Part shown: positions 23,872-32,126 of the stretch, piece by piece
Position numbering within the stretch: position 1 is the stretch's first letter
Layout: each line of letters begins with the position of its first letter
DNA from: JBLNDG01 sp050261415
GTDB taxonomy: Bacteria; Bacillota; Clostridia; Lutisporales; Lutisporaceae
DNA: 34,741 nt
Reading direction: 5' to 3'
NCBI GenBank assembly: GCA_050261415.1
Contig: JBLNDG010000039.1
Span: 1 to 34,741 of the forward strand
Position numbers and translations under genes: made by a program
The notes under the pieces: model-generated
Seen by the model: the letters and a program-made list of their open reading frames with translations, nothing else
What the model was told of the DNA's origin: nothing
The model's database searches: none

Positions 23872-23898
23872 ACTCCTTCCGGTCGGTAAGGGGTTTTT
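23872..23898 (+). terminator. Riboswitch expression platform: switchable terminator
   Basis: ACTCCTTCC (23872-23880) pairs with GG-AAGGGGT (23885-23894) and is followed by a T run: an intrinsic terminator. The same ACTCCTTCC can instead pair with GGAAAGGAGT (23810-23819), which contains the aptamer's P1 3' strand. Ligand-bound P1 would free the terminator, predicting an OFF switch ahead of the hydrogenase gene. Confidence 0.8.
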
Positions 23899-23930
23899 AT
23901 TTTGTAAATAAATAGTTGGAGGTATATTTT

Positions 23931-25667
23931 ATGGAAATGGTTAATATCACAATTGACGGACTTAAAACTCAGGTTCCTAAAAACTATACAATACTTGAAG
24001 CTGCGAAATCACTGAATATTAACATACCCACCCTTTGCTTCTTAAAGGGGCTAAATGAGGTTGGCGCTTGCAGAATGTGTGTTGTAGAGGTTCAAGGAGC
24101 AAGGACTCTTCAGGCTTCATGTGTACTGCCTGTTTCTGAAGGTATGGTTGTAAGGACTAACTCACCGGTTGTGCTTGAAGCCAGGAGGACTGTACTGGAG
24201 CTTATTTTGGCAAGACATGAGAGAGAATGCCTGACCTGCTCAAGAAACCTGAACTGTGAGCTGCAAAAACTTTGTGAAGAAATGGGCATAGATAAGGTAA
24301 GGTATGAAGGAGAAAGAATCAAATACAGACTGGATGAGGCGTCTCCCTCGGTTGTAAGGGATCAGAACAAGTGTATACTATGCGGAAGGTGTATAGCAGT
24401 ATGTAAGAAGATACAGCACACTGGAGCTATTGACTTTGCAGGGAGAGGTGTAAGAACTACTGTAACAACCCCCTACAACAAAGGTCTTAGTGAAGTCTCA
24501 TGCATAAACTGCGGACAGTGCATAAAGATATGCCCTGTAGGCGCTTTGAGGGAGAAGGACGATACTCAAAAGGTTTGGGACGCAATTGCTAATCCGGATC
24601 TGCATGTTGTCGTGCAAACTGCACCTGCTGTAAGGGTTGCTCTGGGAGAAGAGTTCGGCATGCAGATCGGTACAAATGTAGAGGGTAAAATGATATCAGC
24701 CTTGAAAAGATTGGGTTTTGACAAGGTCTTCGATACAGATTTCTCTGCAGACCTCACAATATTGGAAGAGGGTACAGAACTAATAAATAGAATAAAAGGG
24801 GGAGGAAAGCTGCCGCTTATTACTTCCTGTTCACCAGGCTGGATAAAGTTCTGTGAACACAACTATCATGAGTTCCTTGACAATCTTTCAAGCTGTAAAT
24901 CCCCACAGCAGATGTTTGGTGCGGTAGCAAAATCGTATTACGCAGAAAAAACCGGCATAGATCCACATAAGATATTTGTCGTTTCCGTAATGCCTTGTAC
25001 AGCCAAGAAATATGAAGCGGGCAGAGATGAACTCAATGTAGACGGCCTAAGAGACGTAGATGCAGTTATTACGACAAGAGAGCTTGCAAAGATGATAAAA
25101 CAGGCTAGAATCGACTTTACTGCACTCTCCGACAGCAGCTATGACAGTATACTCGGCGATTCCACAGGCGCAGCCGTTATATTCGGAACAACCGGAGGTG
25201 TTATGGAAGCTGCTCTCAGAACTGTTGCAGATGTACTGTCCGGACAGGATTTGAAGGAAATTGAGTATACTCCTGTAAGAGGAATGGAAGGCATAAAGGA
25301 AGCATCAGTGAATATAAGTGGTATGGATATCAAGGTTGCAATAGCACATGGTACCGGAAATGCCGCAAAACTCCTCGACTCTATAAAAAATGGCGAGGCT
25401 AACTACCACTTTATTGAAGTAATGGCTTGCCCGGGAGGATGCATCAATGGAGGTGGGCAGCCAATCATTATTGACAAGGAAAAGACTGAAGAAGTGAAGA
25501 AGCTGAGAGCACAAGGATTATACTCAATTGACAGGGGAAGAAAGTATAGAAAGTCCCATGAAAATCCTGAAATAAAGAGCTTATATGAAGAATATCTTGA
25601 AGAACCAAACAGTCATAAAGCTCACCACTTATTGCATACACATTATGTAAAAAGAAACAGGGTATAG
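23931..25667 (+). CDS. [FeFe] hydrogenase catalytic subunit
   Basis: A 578-residue iron hydrogenase that interconverts protons and H2. The N-terminal module has a [2Fe-2S] site (CFLKGLNEVGACRMC, then C at about 65), a His-Cys3 [4Fe-4S] site (HERECLTCSRNLNC) and two [4Fe-4S] ferredoxin sites (CILCGRCIAVC, CINCGQCIKICP). The H-cluster motifs follow: TSCSPGW (about 298-304), MPCTAKKYE, and MACPGGCINGGGQP. TSCSP carries Ser where classic monomeric enzymes have a second Cys. ATG at 23931 was chosen because GGAGG is eight bases upstream. It is the first gene after the Moco-type riboswitch. No HydB or HydC genes are in the window; partner and electron carrier are unknown. Confidence 0.96.
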   Translation: MEMVNITIDGLKTQVPKNYTILEAAKSLNINIPTLCFLKGLNEVGACRMCVVEVQGARTLQASCVLPVSEGMVVRTNSPVVLEARRTVLELILARHERECLTCSRNLNCELQKLCEEMGIDKVRYEGERIKYRLDEASPSVVRDQNKCILCGRCIAVCKKIQHTGAIDFAGRGVRTTVTTPYNKGLSEVSCINCGQCIKICPVGALREKDDTQKVWDAIANPDLHVVVQTAPAVRVALGEEFGMQIGTNVEGKMISALKRLGFDKVFDTDFSADLTILEEGTELINRIKGGGKLPLITSCSPGWIKFCEHNYHEFLDNLSSCKSPQQMFGAVAKSYYAEKTGIDPHKIFVVSVMPCTAKKYEAGRDELNVDGLRDVDAVITTRELAKMIKQARIDFTALSDSSYDSILGDSTGAAVIFGTTGGVMEAALRTVADVLSGQDLKEIEYTPVRGMEGIKEASVNISGMDIKVAIAHGTGNAAKLLDSIKNGEANYHFIEVMACPGGCINGGGQPIIIDKEKTEEVKKLRAQGLYSIDRGRKYRKSHENPEIKSLYEEYLEEPNSHKAHHLLHTHYVKRNRV

Positions 25668-25681
25668 GAGTATAATTCAAA

Positions 25682-26155
25682 ATGGACAGCAAACTTAATT
25701 TATTGACAAAAGCCGCAGCTTTACTTGCAATTGCTGTAGTCTTTCAACTTTTAAAAATGGGACAGTATGTAACTGGAACAGGTGTAAACGCCGTTCTTAT
25801 TACAGCAGTGGCCGTATGCGGATTGCCATGGGCAGCTGCAATCGGCCTCATGACTCCGGTTTTGGCTGTGCTGCTTGGAATTCAGCCTCCGGCTGCAGTT
25901 GTACTAGTTCCGTTTATAATTGCTGCAAATATTGTTTATGTTGTTTTATTCCATGTTTTAAGAAAGTACAATGACTACTTGGGAGTGTTTGCAGCTGCAG
26001 TTGTAAAATTTGCAGTGCTTTACACAGCGGCAAATGTGATAATTACTAAGCTGCCGGCACCGATAAAATTAGCTTTCAGTGTTCCTCAATTAGCAACTGC
26101 TGTAGCAGGTGGTGTATTGGCAGTGGCAATAATAAACATATCAAAAAAAATATAA
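25682..26155 (+). CDS. ECF-transporter S-component-like membrane protein
   Basis: A 157-residue membrane protein with about five hydrophobic segments. It resembles substrate-binding S components of energy-coupling-factor transporters in size and in the pattern of an N-terminal LLTKAAALLAIAVVFQLLK helix followed by TGTGVNAVLITAVAVCGLPWAAAIGL. It starts 14 bases after the hydrogenase stop and ends in a terminator, so it shares the riboswitch-controlled transcript. No ECF ATPase or T subunit is nearby; a shared module elsewhere is expected. The substrate is unknown; a cofactor-related compound is inferred only from context. Confidence 0.65.
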   Translation: MDSKLNLLTKAAALLAIAVVFQLLKMGQYVTGTGVNAVLITAVAVCGLPWAAAIGLMTPVLAVLLGIQPPAAVVLVPFIIAANIVYVVLFHVLRKYNDYLGVFAAAVVKFAVLYTAANVIITKLPAPIKLAFSVPQLATAVAGGVLAVAIINISKKI

Positions 26156-26173
26156 GAAGCCGGTATTTTTAAG

Positions 26174-26218
26174 AGTCTTCTGCAGCAGAAAACTGCTGTG
26201 GGAGGCTTTTTATTTTTT
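26174..26218 (+). terminator. Terminator after the S-component gene
   Basis: AGTCTTC-T-GCAGCAG pairs with CTGCTG-TG-GGAGGCT around AAAA (GU pairs allowed), followed by TTTTATTTTTT. Confidence 0.85.
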
Positions 26219-26230
26219 GGGTGGAAAAGA

Positions 26231-26259
26231 TTGACTATAATTTAACAATTGTGTATTAT
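26231..26259 (+). promoter_or_regulatory. Promoter of the NuoG-like/formate dehydrogenase unit
   Basis: TTGACT, 17 bases, TATTAT. With the terminator just before it, this separates the dehydrogenase genes from the riboswitch-controlled hydrogenase transcript, apart from read-through. Confidence 0.75.
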
Positions 26260-26348
26260 GATATTGAGGGTTGCGTTAAATAAAATTATGTTGAATTGCA
26301 AGGATATACGGTGTGGCAATATTTTCAAAAAGTATAGGGGGAAATCTT

Positions 26349-27263
26349 ATGAAAATGCTCAATGTCATAATTGACGGAAATATCACAAAGGTACCCGAGG
26401 GTACTACCGTCATGGAAGCTGCTTCACAACTTGGAATTGATATTCCGGCGCTCTGCTACCTGAAAGACGTTAATGAGGTTGGGGCATGCAGAATATGCGT
26501 TGTTGAGGTCAAAGGGGCGAGAACGCTACAAGTATCTTGCGTTCTGCCGGTTTCCGAAGGTATGGAAGTTCAGACAGAAAGCCCCGGAGTAGTTTCGGCA
26601 AGAAAGGAAATACTCAAGCTGATGCTTGCAAACCACCCCAATGATTGCCTTATTTGCAACAAGGCAGGAGAGTGCAAGCTTCAGGAATATGCCTACAGGT
26701 ATGGTATAAAATTTGAGGAGCATAAGGGAGCAAGGAAGAATTACGGGATAGATACCTCCAACCCTTACATATACAGAGACAACAACAAGTGCATCCTGTG
26801 CGGAAGGTGTGTGAGCATGTGTGCCAAAGTACCGGACCGTGCTGTGCTGGCATTCGGAAACAGAGGCTTTAAGACTACGGTAATAGCAGACAATGATAAA
26901 TCTATAGGGGAATCCAACTGTGCATCCTGTGCAAGATGTATCAGCGTATGTCCGGTGGGAGCTCTTCTGGACAGCAGGGCAATAGGTACAGCAAGAGCCT
27001 GGGAAGCTGAAAAGGAAGATGTCAAATGCACAGTGTGTGACTATGGCTGCAAATTTGAGCTGCTCAAAAAGAACGGTAAGGTCATAGCTGTCAGAGCAAA
27101 AGAGGCAGGCGAAGGCAGGCCGCTGTGCCTCAAGGGAAGGCTTTCAGTTGATTTGAATTATAATGACCAGCCGAAGACGCCGTATATAAAGAAAGAGGGC
27201 AGCTTTGTAGAGGCTACATGGGCTGAAGTACTAGGTTTGGAAAAGATTGTTAACAAACTTTAA
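26349..27263 (+). CDS. Truncated NuoG/FdhA-like iron-sulfur protein
   Basis: A 304-residue protein matching only the front third of the long formate dehydrogenase. Order: [2Fe-2S] (CYLKDVNEVGACRIC), His-Cys3 [4Fe-4S] (HPNDCLICNKAGEC), two [4Fe-4S] (CILCGRCVSMC, CASCARCISVCP), then the [4Fe-4S] domain of molybdopterin oxidoreductases (CTVCDYGC ... PLCLKG). It ends soon after (WAEVLGLEKIVNKL), before any pterin-binding region. All cluster ligands are intact, so it looks like a functional electron-transfer subunit rather than debris. AGGGGGA precedes the ATG at 26349; an earlier in-frame start at 26313 lacks a ribosome site. It lies 29 bases before the dehydrogenase gene. Confidence 0.85.
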   Translation: MKMLNVIIDGNITKVPEGTTVMEAASQLGIDIPALCYLKDVNEVGACRICVVEVKGARTLQVSCVLPVSEGMEVQTESPGVVSARKEILKLMLANHPNDCLICNKAGECKLQEYAYRYGIKFEEHKGARKNYGIDTSNPYIYRDNNKCILCGRCVSMCAKVPDRAVLAFGNRGFKTTVIADNDKSIGESNCASCARCISVCPVGALLDSRAIGTARAWEAEKEDVKCTVCDYGCKFELLKKNGKVIAVRAKEAGEGRPLCLKGRLSVDLNYNDQPKTPYIKKEGSFVEATWAEVLGLEKIVNKL

Positions 27264-27292
27264 TTTATATTTTATTGTAAAGGGTGGTTTGT

Positions 27293-29962
27293 ATGGTGAA
27301 TTTGACTATTAACGGCAAGCCAGTGCAGGTCGAAACGAATGCCACCATACTTCAAGCCGCAGAAAAGCTGGGTATTAGTATTCCTACTCTTTGTTACGAC
27401 AAGCGACTAACCGGTCATGGCGCTTGTAGAATCTGCGTTGTTGAAGTAAAAGGTGCGAGAACCCTTATGACTGCGTGCACCGTGCCTGCAGCTGAAGGAA
27501 TGGTGGTTGAAACCCATTCGCCGGCTGTAATTGAGGCTAGAAGAGAGATACTTAAGCTTATGATTGAAAATCATCCTCTCGACTGTTTGACCTGCGAAAA
27601 ATCGGGCAAATGCAAGCTTCAGGATTATTGCTACGAATACGATGTAAAGGAAGGCGGATTCAAGGGCAAAAAGAAGGATTACCCGATAGATGACAGCAAT
27701 CCGTTTTTCACTTTGGACAGAAATAAATGCATACTGTGTGGAAGATGCGTAAGAGTAGACAATGAGCTGCAGTGTACCGGAGCAATCAACTATAATGAAA
27801 GAGGTTTTGACACTCATATAGGTATACCCTATGAAAGGAACTTTGAACAGTCTCCCTGTGTCTCCTGTGGGAACTGCGTATCAGCATGTCCTGTAGGTGC
27901 TCTGATGCCCAAGCATGCGGAAAAATTCAGAATGTGGGACGTAAAAAGGGTAAGAACCACATGTTCATATTGCGGGGTAGGCTGCCAGATGGAACTTCTG
28001 GTGAAGGGAAATAAGGTTGTAGGTGTTGAACCTGTGGATATGGAACCGAACAATGGACTTCTCTGTGTAAAAGGTAAGTTCGGTTATAAGTTTATTGACC
28101 ATCCTGACAGATTAAAAACCCCTCTTGTGAAGAAAAACGGCGAATTTGTAGAAGCTTCATGGGAAGAAGCATACCATCTTATTGCGGATAAGATGCTTGA
28201 AACAAAATCAAAGCATGGTGCAGACGCGCTCGGCGCTTTCTCATCTGCCAGATGCACCAATGAAGAGAATTATCTGCTTCAGAAGCTTATGAGGGCGGTG
28301 ATCGGCACAAATAATGTTGACCATTGTGCCCGTCTCTGACATGCTCCCACAGTTGCAGGTCTTGCAACTACATTAGGAAGCGGAGCTATGACGAATAGCA
28401 TTAATGAGATAACTGACGCTGATACGATATTTATAATCGGTTCCAATACAACGGAGAACCACCCCGTAATAGGAGCAAAAATCAGGCAGGCAAAGAGGAA
28501 GGGTGCACATATAATAATTGCGGAACCAAGAGAAATTGACCTTGCCAAGGATGCAGACGTATTCCTTCAGATTAAGCCTGGAACAAACGTAGCATTGTTG
28601 AACGGCATGATGAATGTGATACTGGAAGAAGGATTGCAGGACAAGGAGTTTATTGCCGAAAGGACAGAAAACTTCGAAGAACTTGAAAAGACAGTAAAGA
28701 ATTATACTCCCGAAAAGGCTGGAAAGATATGCGGTGTAAATCCTGAGGATATCAGAAAAGCTGCAAGGCTTTATGCAAATGTTGAAAAAGCAAGTATAAT
28801 CTATTGCATGGGTATTACCCAGCATAGCAGCGGAGTAAATAATGTTATGTCAGTTTCCAACCTGGCAATGCTTTGTGGAAACTATGGCAAGGAATCCGCC
28901 GGAGTCAATCCTTTAAGAGGGCAAAACAATGTTCAGGGTGCTTGCGATATGGGTGCTTTACCGGCAACTCTGCCGGGCTATCAGCCTGTATCGAAGCCAG
29001 AGGTAATAGAAAAGTTTGAAAAAGCATGGGAAGCCAAGCTTCCAACAAAGGCAGGGCTGACCATACCGGAAATGATGGAAGCAGCAGGAAACGGAGAAAT
29101 AAAGTTCCTGTATATTATGGGAGAAAACCCCATGGTTTCTGATCCGGATACAAACCATGTGAAGCATGCCCTTCTTAATACGGAGTTCCTGGTTGTTCAG
29201 GACATATTCCTTACAGAAACGGCTCAGCTTGCAGATGTTGTACTTCCGGCAGCGGCTTTTGCCGAAAAGGATGGAACCTTCTCCAACACAGAGCGAAGGG
29301 TACAGAGGGTCAGAAAAGCAGTTGAACCTGCAGGTAGTGCAAAGGCTGACTGGGTAATAGTCATGGAGCTGATGAACAAGCTGGGCTACAGTAAGACTTA
29401 CAGGAACCCTTCTGAAATTATGGATGAAATTGCTGCAGTTACCCCGTCCTATGCCGGAATAGACTATAATAGGCTGGAAGCAGAAGGCATACAGTGGCCT
29501 TGTCCGACAAAGGATCATCCTGGTACAAAATATATGCATAAGGGTGCATTCTCAAGGGGAAAGGGCTTATTTAAGGGTATTGAGCATAAGGATCCTGTTG
29601 AACAGGTTGACGAGAAATATCCGTTTATACTTACGACAGGCCGTGTGCTTTACCACTATCATACAGGCACAATGACCAGAAAAGTAAAGGGATTGAATGA
29701 AAAGGTACCTGAAAACTATATTGAAATAAATCCATCGGCAGCTTCGAAGCTGGGGGTCAATGATGGAGACATGCTCAATGTATCTTCACGCAGGGGTAAT
29801 ATTAGAATAAAAGCCAAGGTTACCGGCAGGGTGGAAGAAAACGTAGTATTTGTTCCTTTCCACTTCGCGGAAGCCGCAGCTAATAATCTTACAAATGGCG
29901 CCCTTGATCCGGGCTGCAAGACTCCGGAGCTTAAGGTATGCGCTGTTGCAATAAGCAAATAG
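27293..29962 (+). CDS. fdhA: Selenocysteine-containing formate dehydrogenase alpha subunit
   Basis: An 889-residue Mo/W-bis-MGD enzyme interconverting formate and CO2. An in-frame UGA at 28337-28339 encodes Sec349 in DHCARL-U-HAPTVAGL, the classic formate dehydrogenase active site; the frame continues unbroken to 29962. N-terminal wire: [2Fe-2S] (CYDKRLTGHGACRIC), HPLDCLTCEKSGKC, CILCGRCVRVDNELQC, CVSCGNCVSACP. Then CSYCGVGC ... LLCVKG, the catalytic domain with NPLRGQNNVQGACDMG (active-site Arg), and the C-terminal pterin-binding domain (TTGRVLYHYHTGTMTRK). Size and layout match the long NAD- or ferredoxin-linked clostridial/acetogen type. AAAGGG precedes the ATG at 27293. One site (CILCGRCVRVDNELQC) departs from the usual CxxCxxCxxxC spacing. 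Confidence 0.96.
28340..28369 (+). promoter_or_regulatory. Bacterial SECIS element for the UGA(Sec) codon
   Basis: Eleven bases after the UGA, AGTTGCA (28351-28357) and TGCAACT (28363-28369) form a perfect seven-pair stem with loop GGTCT. A G-G-U-C-U apical loop at this distance matches the SelB-binding hairpin of E. coli fdhF. It lies inside the coding sequence. Confidence 0.92.
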
Positions 29963-29979
29963 GCTGAGCAGGTATATAT

Positions 29980-30022
29980 AAAAATGGAGCTTTGGTAAGA
30001 GAATAGCCCAGGCTCCATTTTT
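29980..30022. terminator. Bidirectional terminator
   Basis: AAAAATGGAGC and GCTCCATTTTT pair around a 21-base loop. It serves fdhA (plus) and the convergent DsrE gene (minus). Confidence 0.85.
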
Positions 30023-30048
30023 ATCCTAAATTGAGGTTTACCGTATAT

Positions 30049-30525
30049 TCATATAAAAAGCTGCATATTAGAATCAAGAGCATCCTTAAGATATTCTTTT
30101 GCTTCAATTATTTCAAGCTCCGGAATCATTTCTTCCTTTTTGAGCCCCATTATTTCCATGGAAAGCTTGCAGCCGTAAAACTTAACTTCCTTTTTAATTG
30201 CCCCTCTGAGGAAATCAATGAGGCGGGGGGCTTTATCATCCTCCATCATTTCCAATAACATTTTCTTGCCTATTCCCACCATGTTCATCCTGGACAATGG
30301 GAGCTGCTCGGGCCCTTTTGGAGTAACGGCGCCGAACATGGCCTCATATGCGGTCTTATCCTCCATCGAAAACTTCTCAGGGTCTCTTGTAAGAAAAAGT
30401 CCCCAAAAGGCAAAAAACATAGTCACGTCAACCTGCATTTCCCTCGCGGTATTGGCAAGTATAAGGGCTGCCAAAGCTTTGTCGTATTCACCACTGAACA
30501 TGAGTATGTTCATTCTTTTGTTCAT
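30049..30525 (-). CDS. DsrE/DsrF-family (DsrE_2) protein
   Basis: A 158-residue cytoplasmic protein of the DsrE_2 type, often annotated as a peroxiredoxin-family or sulfur-relay protein. It opens MNILMFSGEYDKALAALILA, followed by the hydrophobic FFAFWGLFL. A single conserved-position Cys sits in FYGCKLSMEIMGLKKEEM (about residue 125), where family members carry their presumed sulfur-accepting Cys. The ATG at 30525 has AAGGAGG nine bases upstream; the open frame extends to 30660 but without support. It lies downstream of the cysteine desulfurase on the same strand, which suggests it receives sulfur from it. Confidence 0.8.
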   Translation of the reverse strand: MNKRMNILMFSGEYDKALAALILANTAREMQVDVTMFFAFWGLFLTRDPEKFSMEDKTAYEAMFGAVTPKGPEQLPLSRMNMVGIGKKMLLEMMEDDKAPRLIDFLRGAIKKEVKFYGCKLSMEIMGLKKEEMIPELEIIEAKEYLKDALDSNMQLFI

Positions 30526-30618
30526 AATATAAACCTCCTTGCTGCTGCAGATAAATGTATTTTGACCAAGAGAAAGCATATTCATACATAGCGTACAATA
30601 GGTAACATATAATGAGAA

Positions 30619-30720
30619 AGTACCGTTAACACTGAAAACACTGAAGGGCACTGAATACACTATTGTTTATTTGTTTTTTATCCGTGTGTTCCGTGGGATT
30701 CGGTGTGTTTTGTGTTATGC
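30619..30720 (-). repeat. Degenerate CACGG/CAGTGTT intergenic repeat, copy B
   Basis: Read on the minus strand it runs CACGGAACACACGGAT and then TTCAGTGTTTTCAGTGTTA, the same order of units as the copy at 15479-15582. It fills most of the gap between the DsrE gene and the cysteine desulfurase. Confidence 0.55.
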
Positions 30721-30730
30721 GTATAAATAC

Positions 30731-32062
30731 TTATTTATACATTACATGTTTATATCTACTAAGGTAATTTTCTTTATTGGTTGATATCTCGTACAGCTTG
30801 TGCACCAGAATATCTATCTCATCATAATTATTATACATGCCGAAGCTTATTCGAACCATTCCGGGGTGCGGCAGAGAAGGGTATTTAATGCGTCTGCGTA
30901 TTTCGTTACGTGATAGGTTAAGCAGCTTCTGTACATAGGGCTGTGCGCAAAAACATCCGCTGCGGACGGCGATTCCAGCTTCCGAGGACAAGGCGGCAGC
31001 AGTAATCTGGTGAGGTATGCCTTTAATATTAAAGGGTACTATTCCGACCCTGTTTTCTAAATAAGTATCACAGTACAGGTGAATATCAGGTACATTGCAC
31101 AGACTTGAGAGCGCATATTCCACCAACGAATGCTCATACATCTCTATATTATCCATTCCGATTGCACTAAGGACCTTGATTGCTTCAGTCAGAGCGACTA
31201 CGCCCATTATGTTCGGGGTGCCTGCCTCATCCTTTTCGGGAGGTGGCGCCCATTTGACCAAATCATGAGTAACGACGTCGATAGTACCTCCGCCTTTATA
31301 CTCGGGTTCGCCTTTCTCAAAGTCGGATTCGGGACCGATAAGGACGCCGGTTCCGAAGGGGGCGTACATTTTATGGGCGGAAAAAGCTAAATAGTCTATA
31401 TGCTGACGGGAACCATCCGGTTTCATATCCAGGCTCGAATGCCCGATTAATTGCGCTGCATCTATCATGATTCTTGCATCAAACTTATGAGCGAGCTCTG
31501 CAATATCATGAATGGGGTTTTTATATCCTGTTACATTGGATGCGCCGGTTACAGTTACTAGAACAACTTCATTTTTATACTTCCGGAGTTTCCTTTCGAG
31601 GTCGTAAATGGATAGTCTGCCTTCTTCCGAAACAGCAACATAATCAACATTGTATTTGTTCCTCCAGGGTAAATCATTGGAATGATGCTCCATATCAGTT
31701 GAAAGTATAACACTGTGCTTATATTTTTTGGAAAAGCGGAAGGCAAGCTTATTTATAGCCTCAGAAGTATTTTTTACATAAATTACTGTATTGCAGGAAT
31801 CCGCATTTACAAAGCTTCTTATGACATTTCTGGAGTTTTCGTATAACTCAGAGGAGTACTGTGATTTATAGCCTGTTCCTCTATGTATCGAAGAATACCA
31901 GGGTGCGAAGTTAACAACAGCTTGAAGTACTGATGCAAAGGGTGGGGTGGTAGCGGCATTATCAAAATTGATAGCTGTTACAAGCTGGCCATTTGAAAGA
32001 GGAACCTTCGTATCGGTTCCTACGATAAGGTCCCGGTAATTTGCGTTATATTTTGCACCCAT
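30731..32062 (-). CDS. Cysteine desulfurase-like class V aminotransferase (SufS/CsdA type)
   Basis: A 443-residue PLP enzyme expected to remove sulfur (or selenium) from cysteine (selenocysteine). Family marks: INFDNAATTPP at the N-terminus, TSEAINKLAFRF, STDMEHHSNDLPWR, TGASNVTGY, IDAAQLIGH, the PLP Lys in FSAHKMYAPFGTGVL, and the catalytic Cys region AVRSGCFCAQPYV. The start at 32062 has GGGTGA six bases upstream; the frame is open to 32194 but that part crosses an inverted repeat. It could feed sulfur to iron-sulfur clusters, to formate dehydrogenase cofactor maturation, or to the DsrE protein; the choice is inference. Confidence 0.85.
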   Translation of the reverse strand: MGAKYNANYRDLIVGTDTKVPLSNGQLVTAINFDNAATTPPFASVLQAVVNFAPWYSSIHRGTGYKSQYSSELYENSRNVIRSFVNADSCNTVIYVKNTSEAINKLAFRFSKKYKHSVILSTDMEHHSNDLPWRNKYNVDYVAVSEEGRLSIYDLERKLRKYKNEVVLVTVTGASNVTGYKNPIHDIAELAHKFDARIMIDAAQLIGHSSLDMKPDGSRQHIDYLAFSAHKMYAPFGTGVLIGPESDFEKGEPEYKGGGTIDVVTHDLVKWAPPPEKDEAGTPNIMGVVALTEAIKVLSAIGMDNIEMYEHSLVEYALSSLCNVPDIHLYCDTYLENRVGIVPFNIKGIPHQITAAALSSEAGIAVRSGCFCAQPYVQKLLNLSRNEIRRRIKYPSLPHPGMVRISFGMYNNYDEIDILVHKLYEISTNKENYLSRYKHVMYK

Positions 32063-32102
32063 AAAATTCACCCACTTATTTTTCATAGTTATTATCATAT
32101 TA

Positions 32103-32126
32103 TTCACCATATAAAAAAATGGTGAA
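32103..32126. promoter_or_regulatory. Inverted repeat upstream of the cysteine desulfurase
   Basis: TTCACCAT, eight bases, ATGGTGAA: a perfect 8+8 inverted repeat 41-64 bases before the desulfurase start. On the minus strand, a possible promoter (TTGTTT, 18 bases, TATATG) lies just upstream of it, so it could be a repressor site near the transcription start. The rest of the 32063-32307 gap shows no gene. Confidence 0.5.

Noticed and set aside
26243..26262. Rex operator at the NuoG-like/fdhA promoter (TTTAACAATTGTG)
   Set aside because: The half-sites lack the four-base gap and symmetry required; the match is poor.
27293..28339. fdhA as a truncated gene or pseudogene with a nonsense codon
   Set aside because: The stop is UGA at the conserved Sec position, flanked by the family's active-site residues and followed by a correct SECIS; the frame is otherwise intact.
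30526..30660. Longer DsrE protein starting at 30660
   Set aside because: The extra residues have no ribosome site, while AAGGAGG is correctly placed before the ATG at 30525 and the family starts there.
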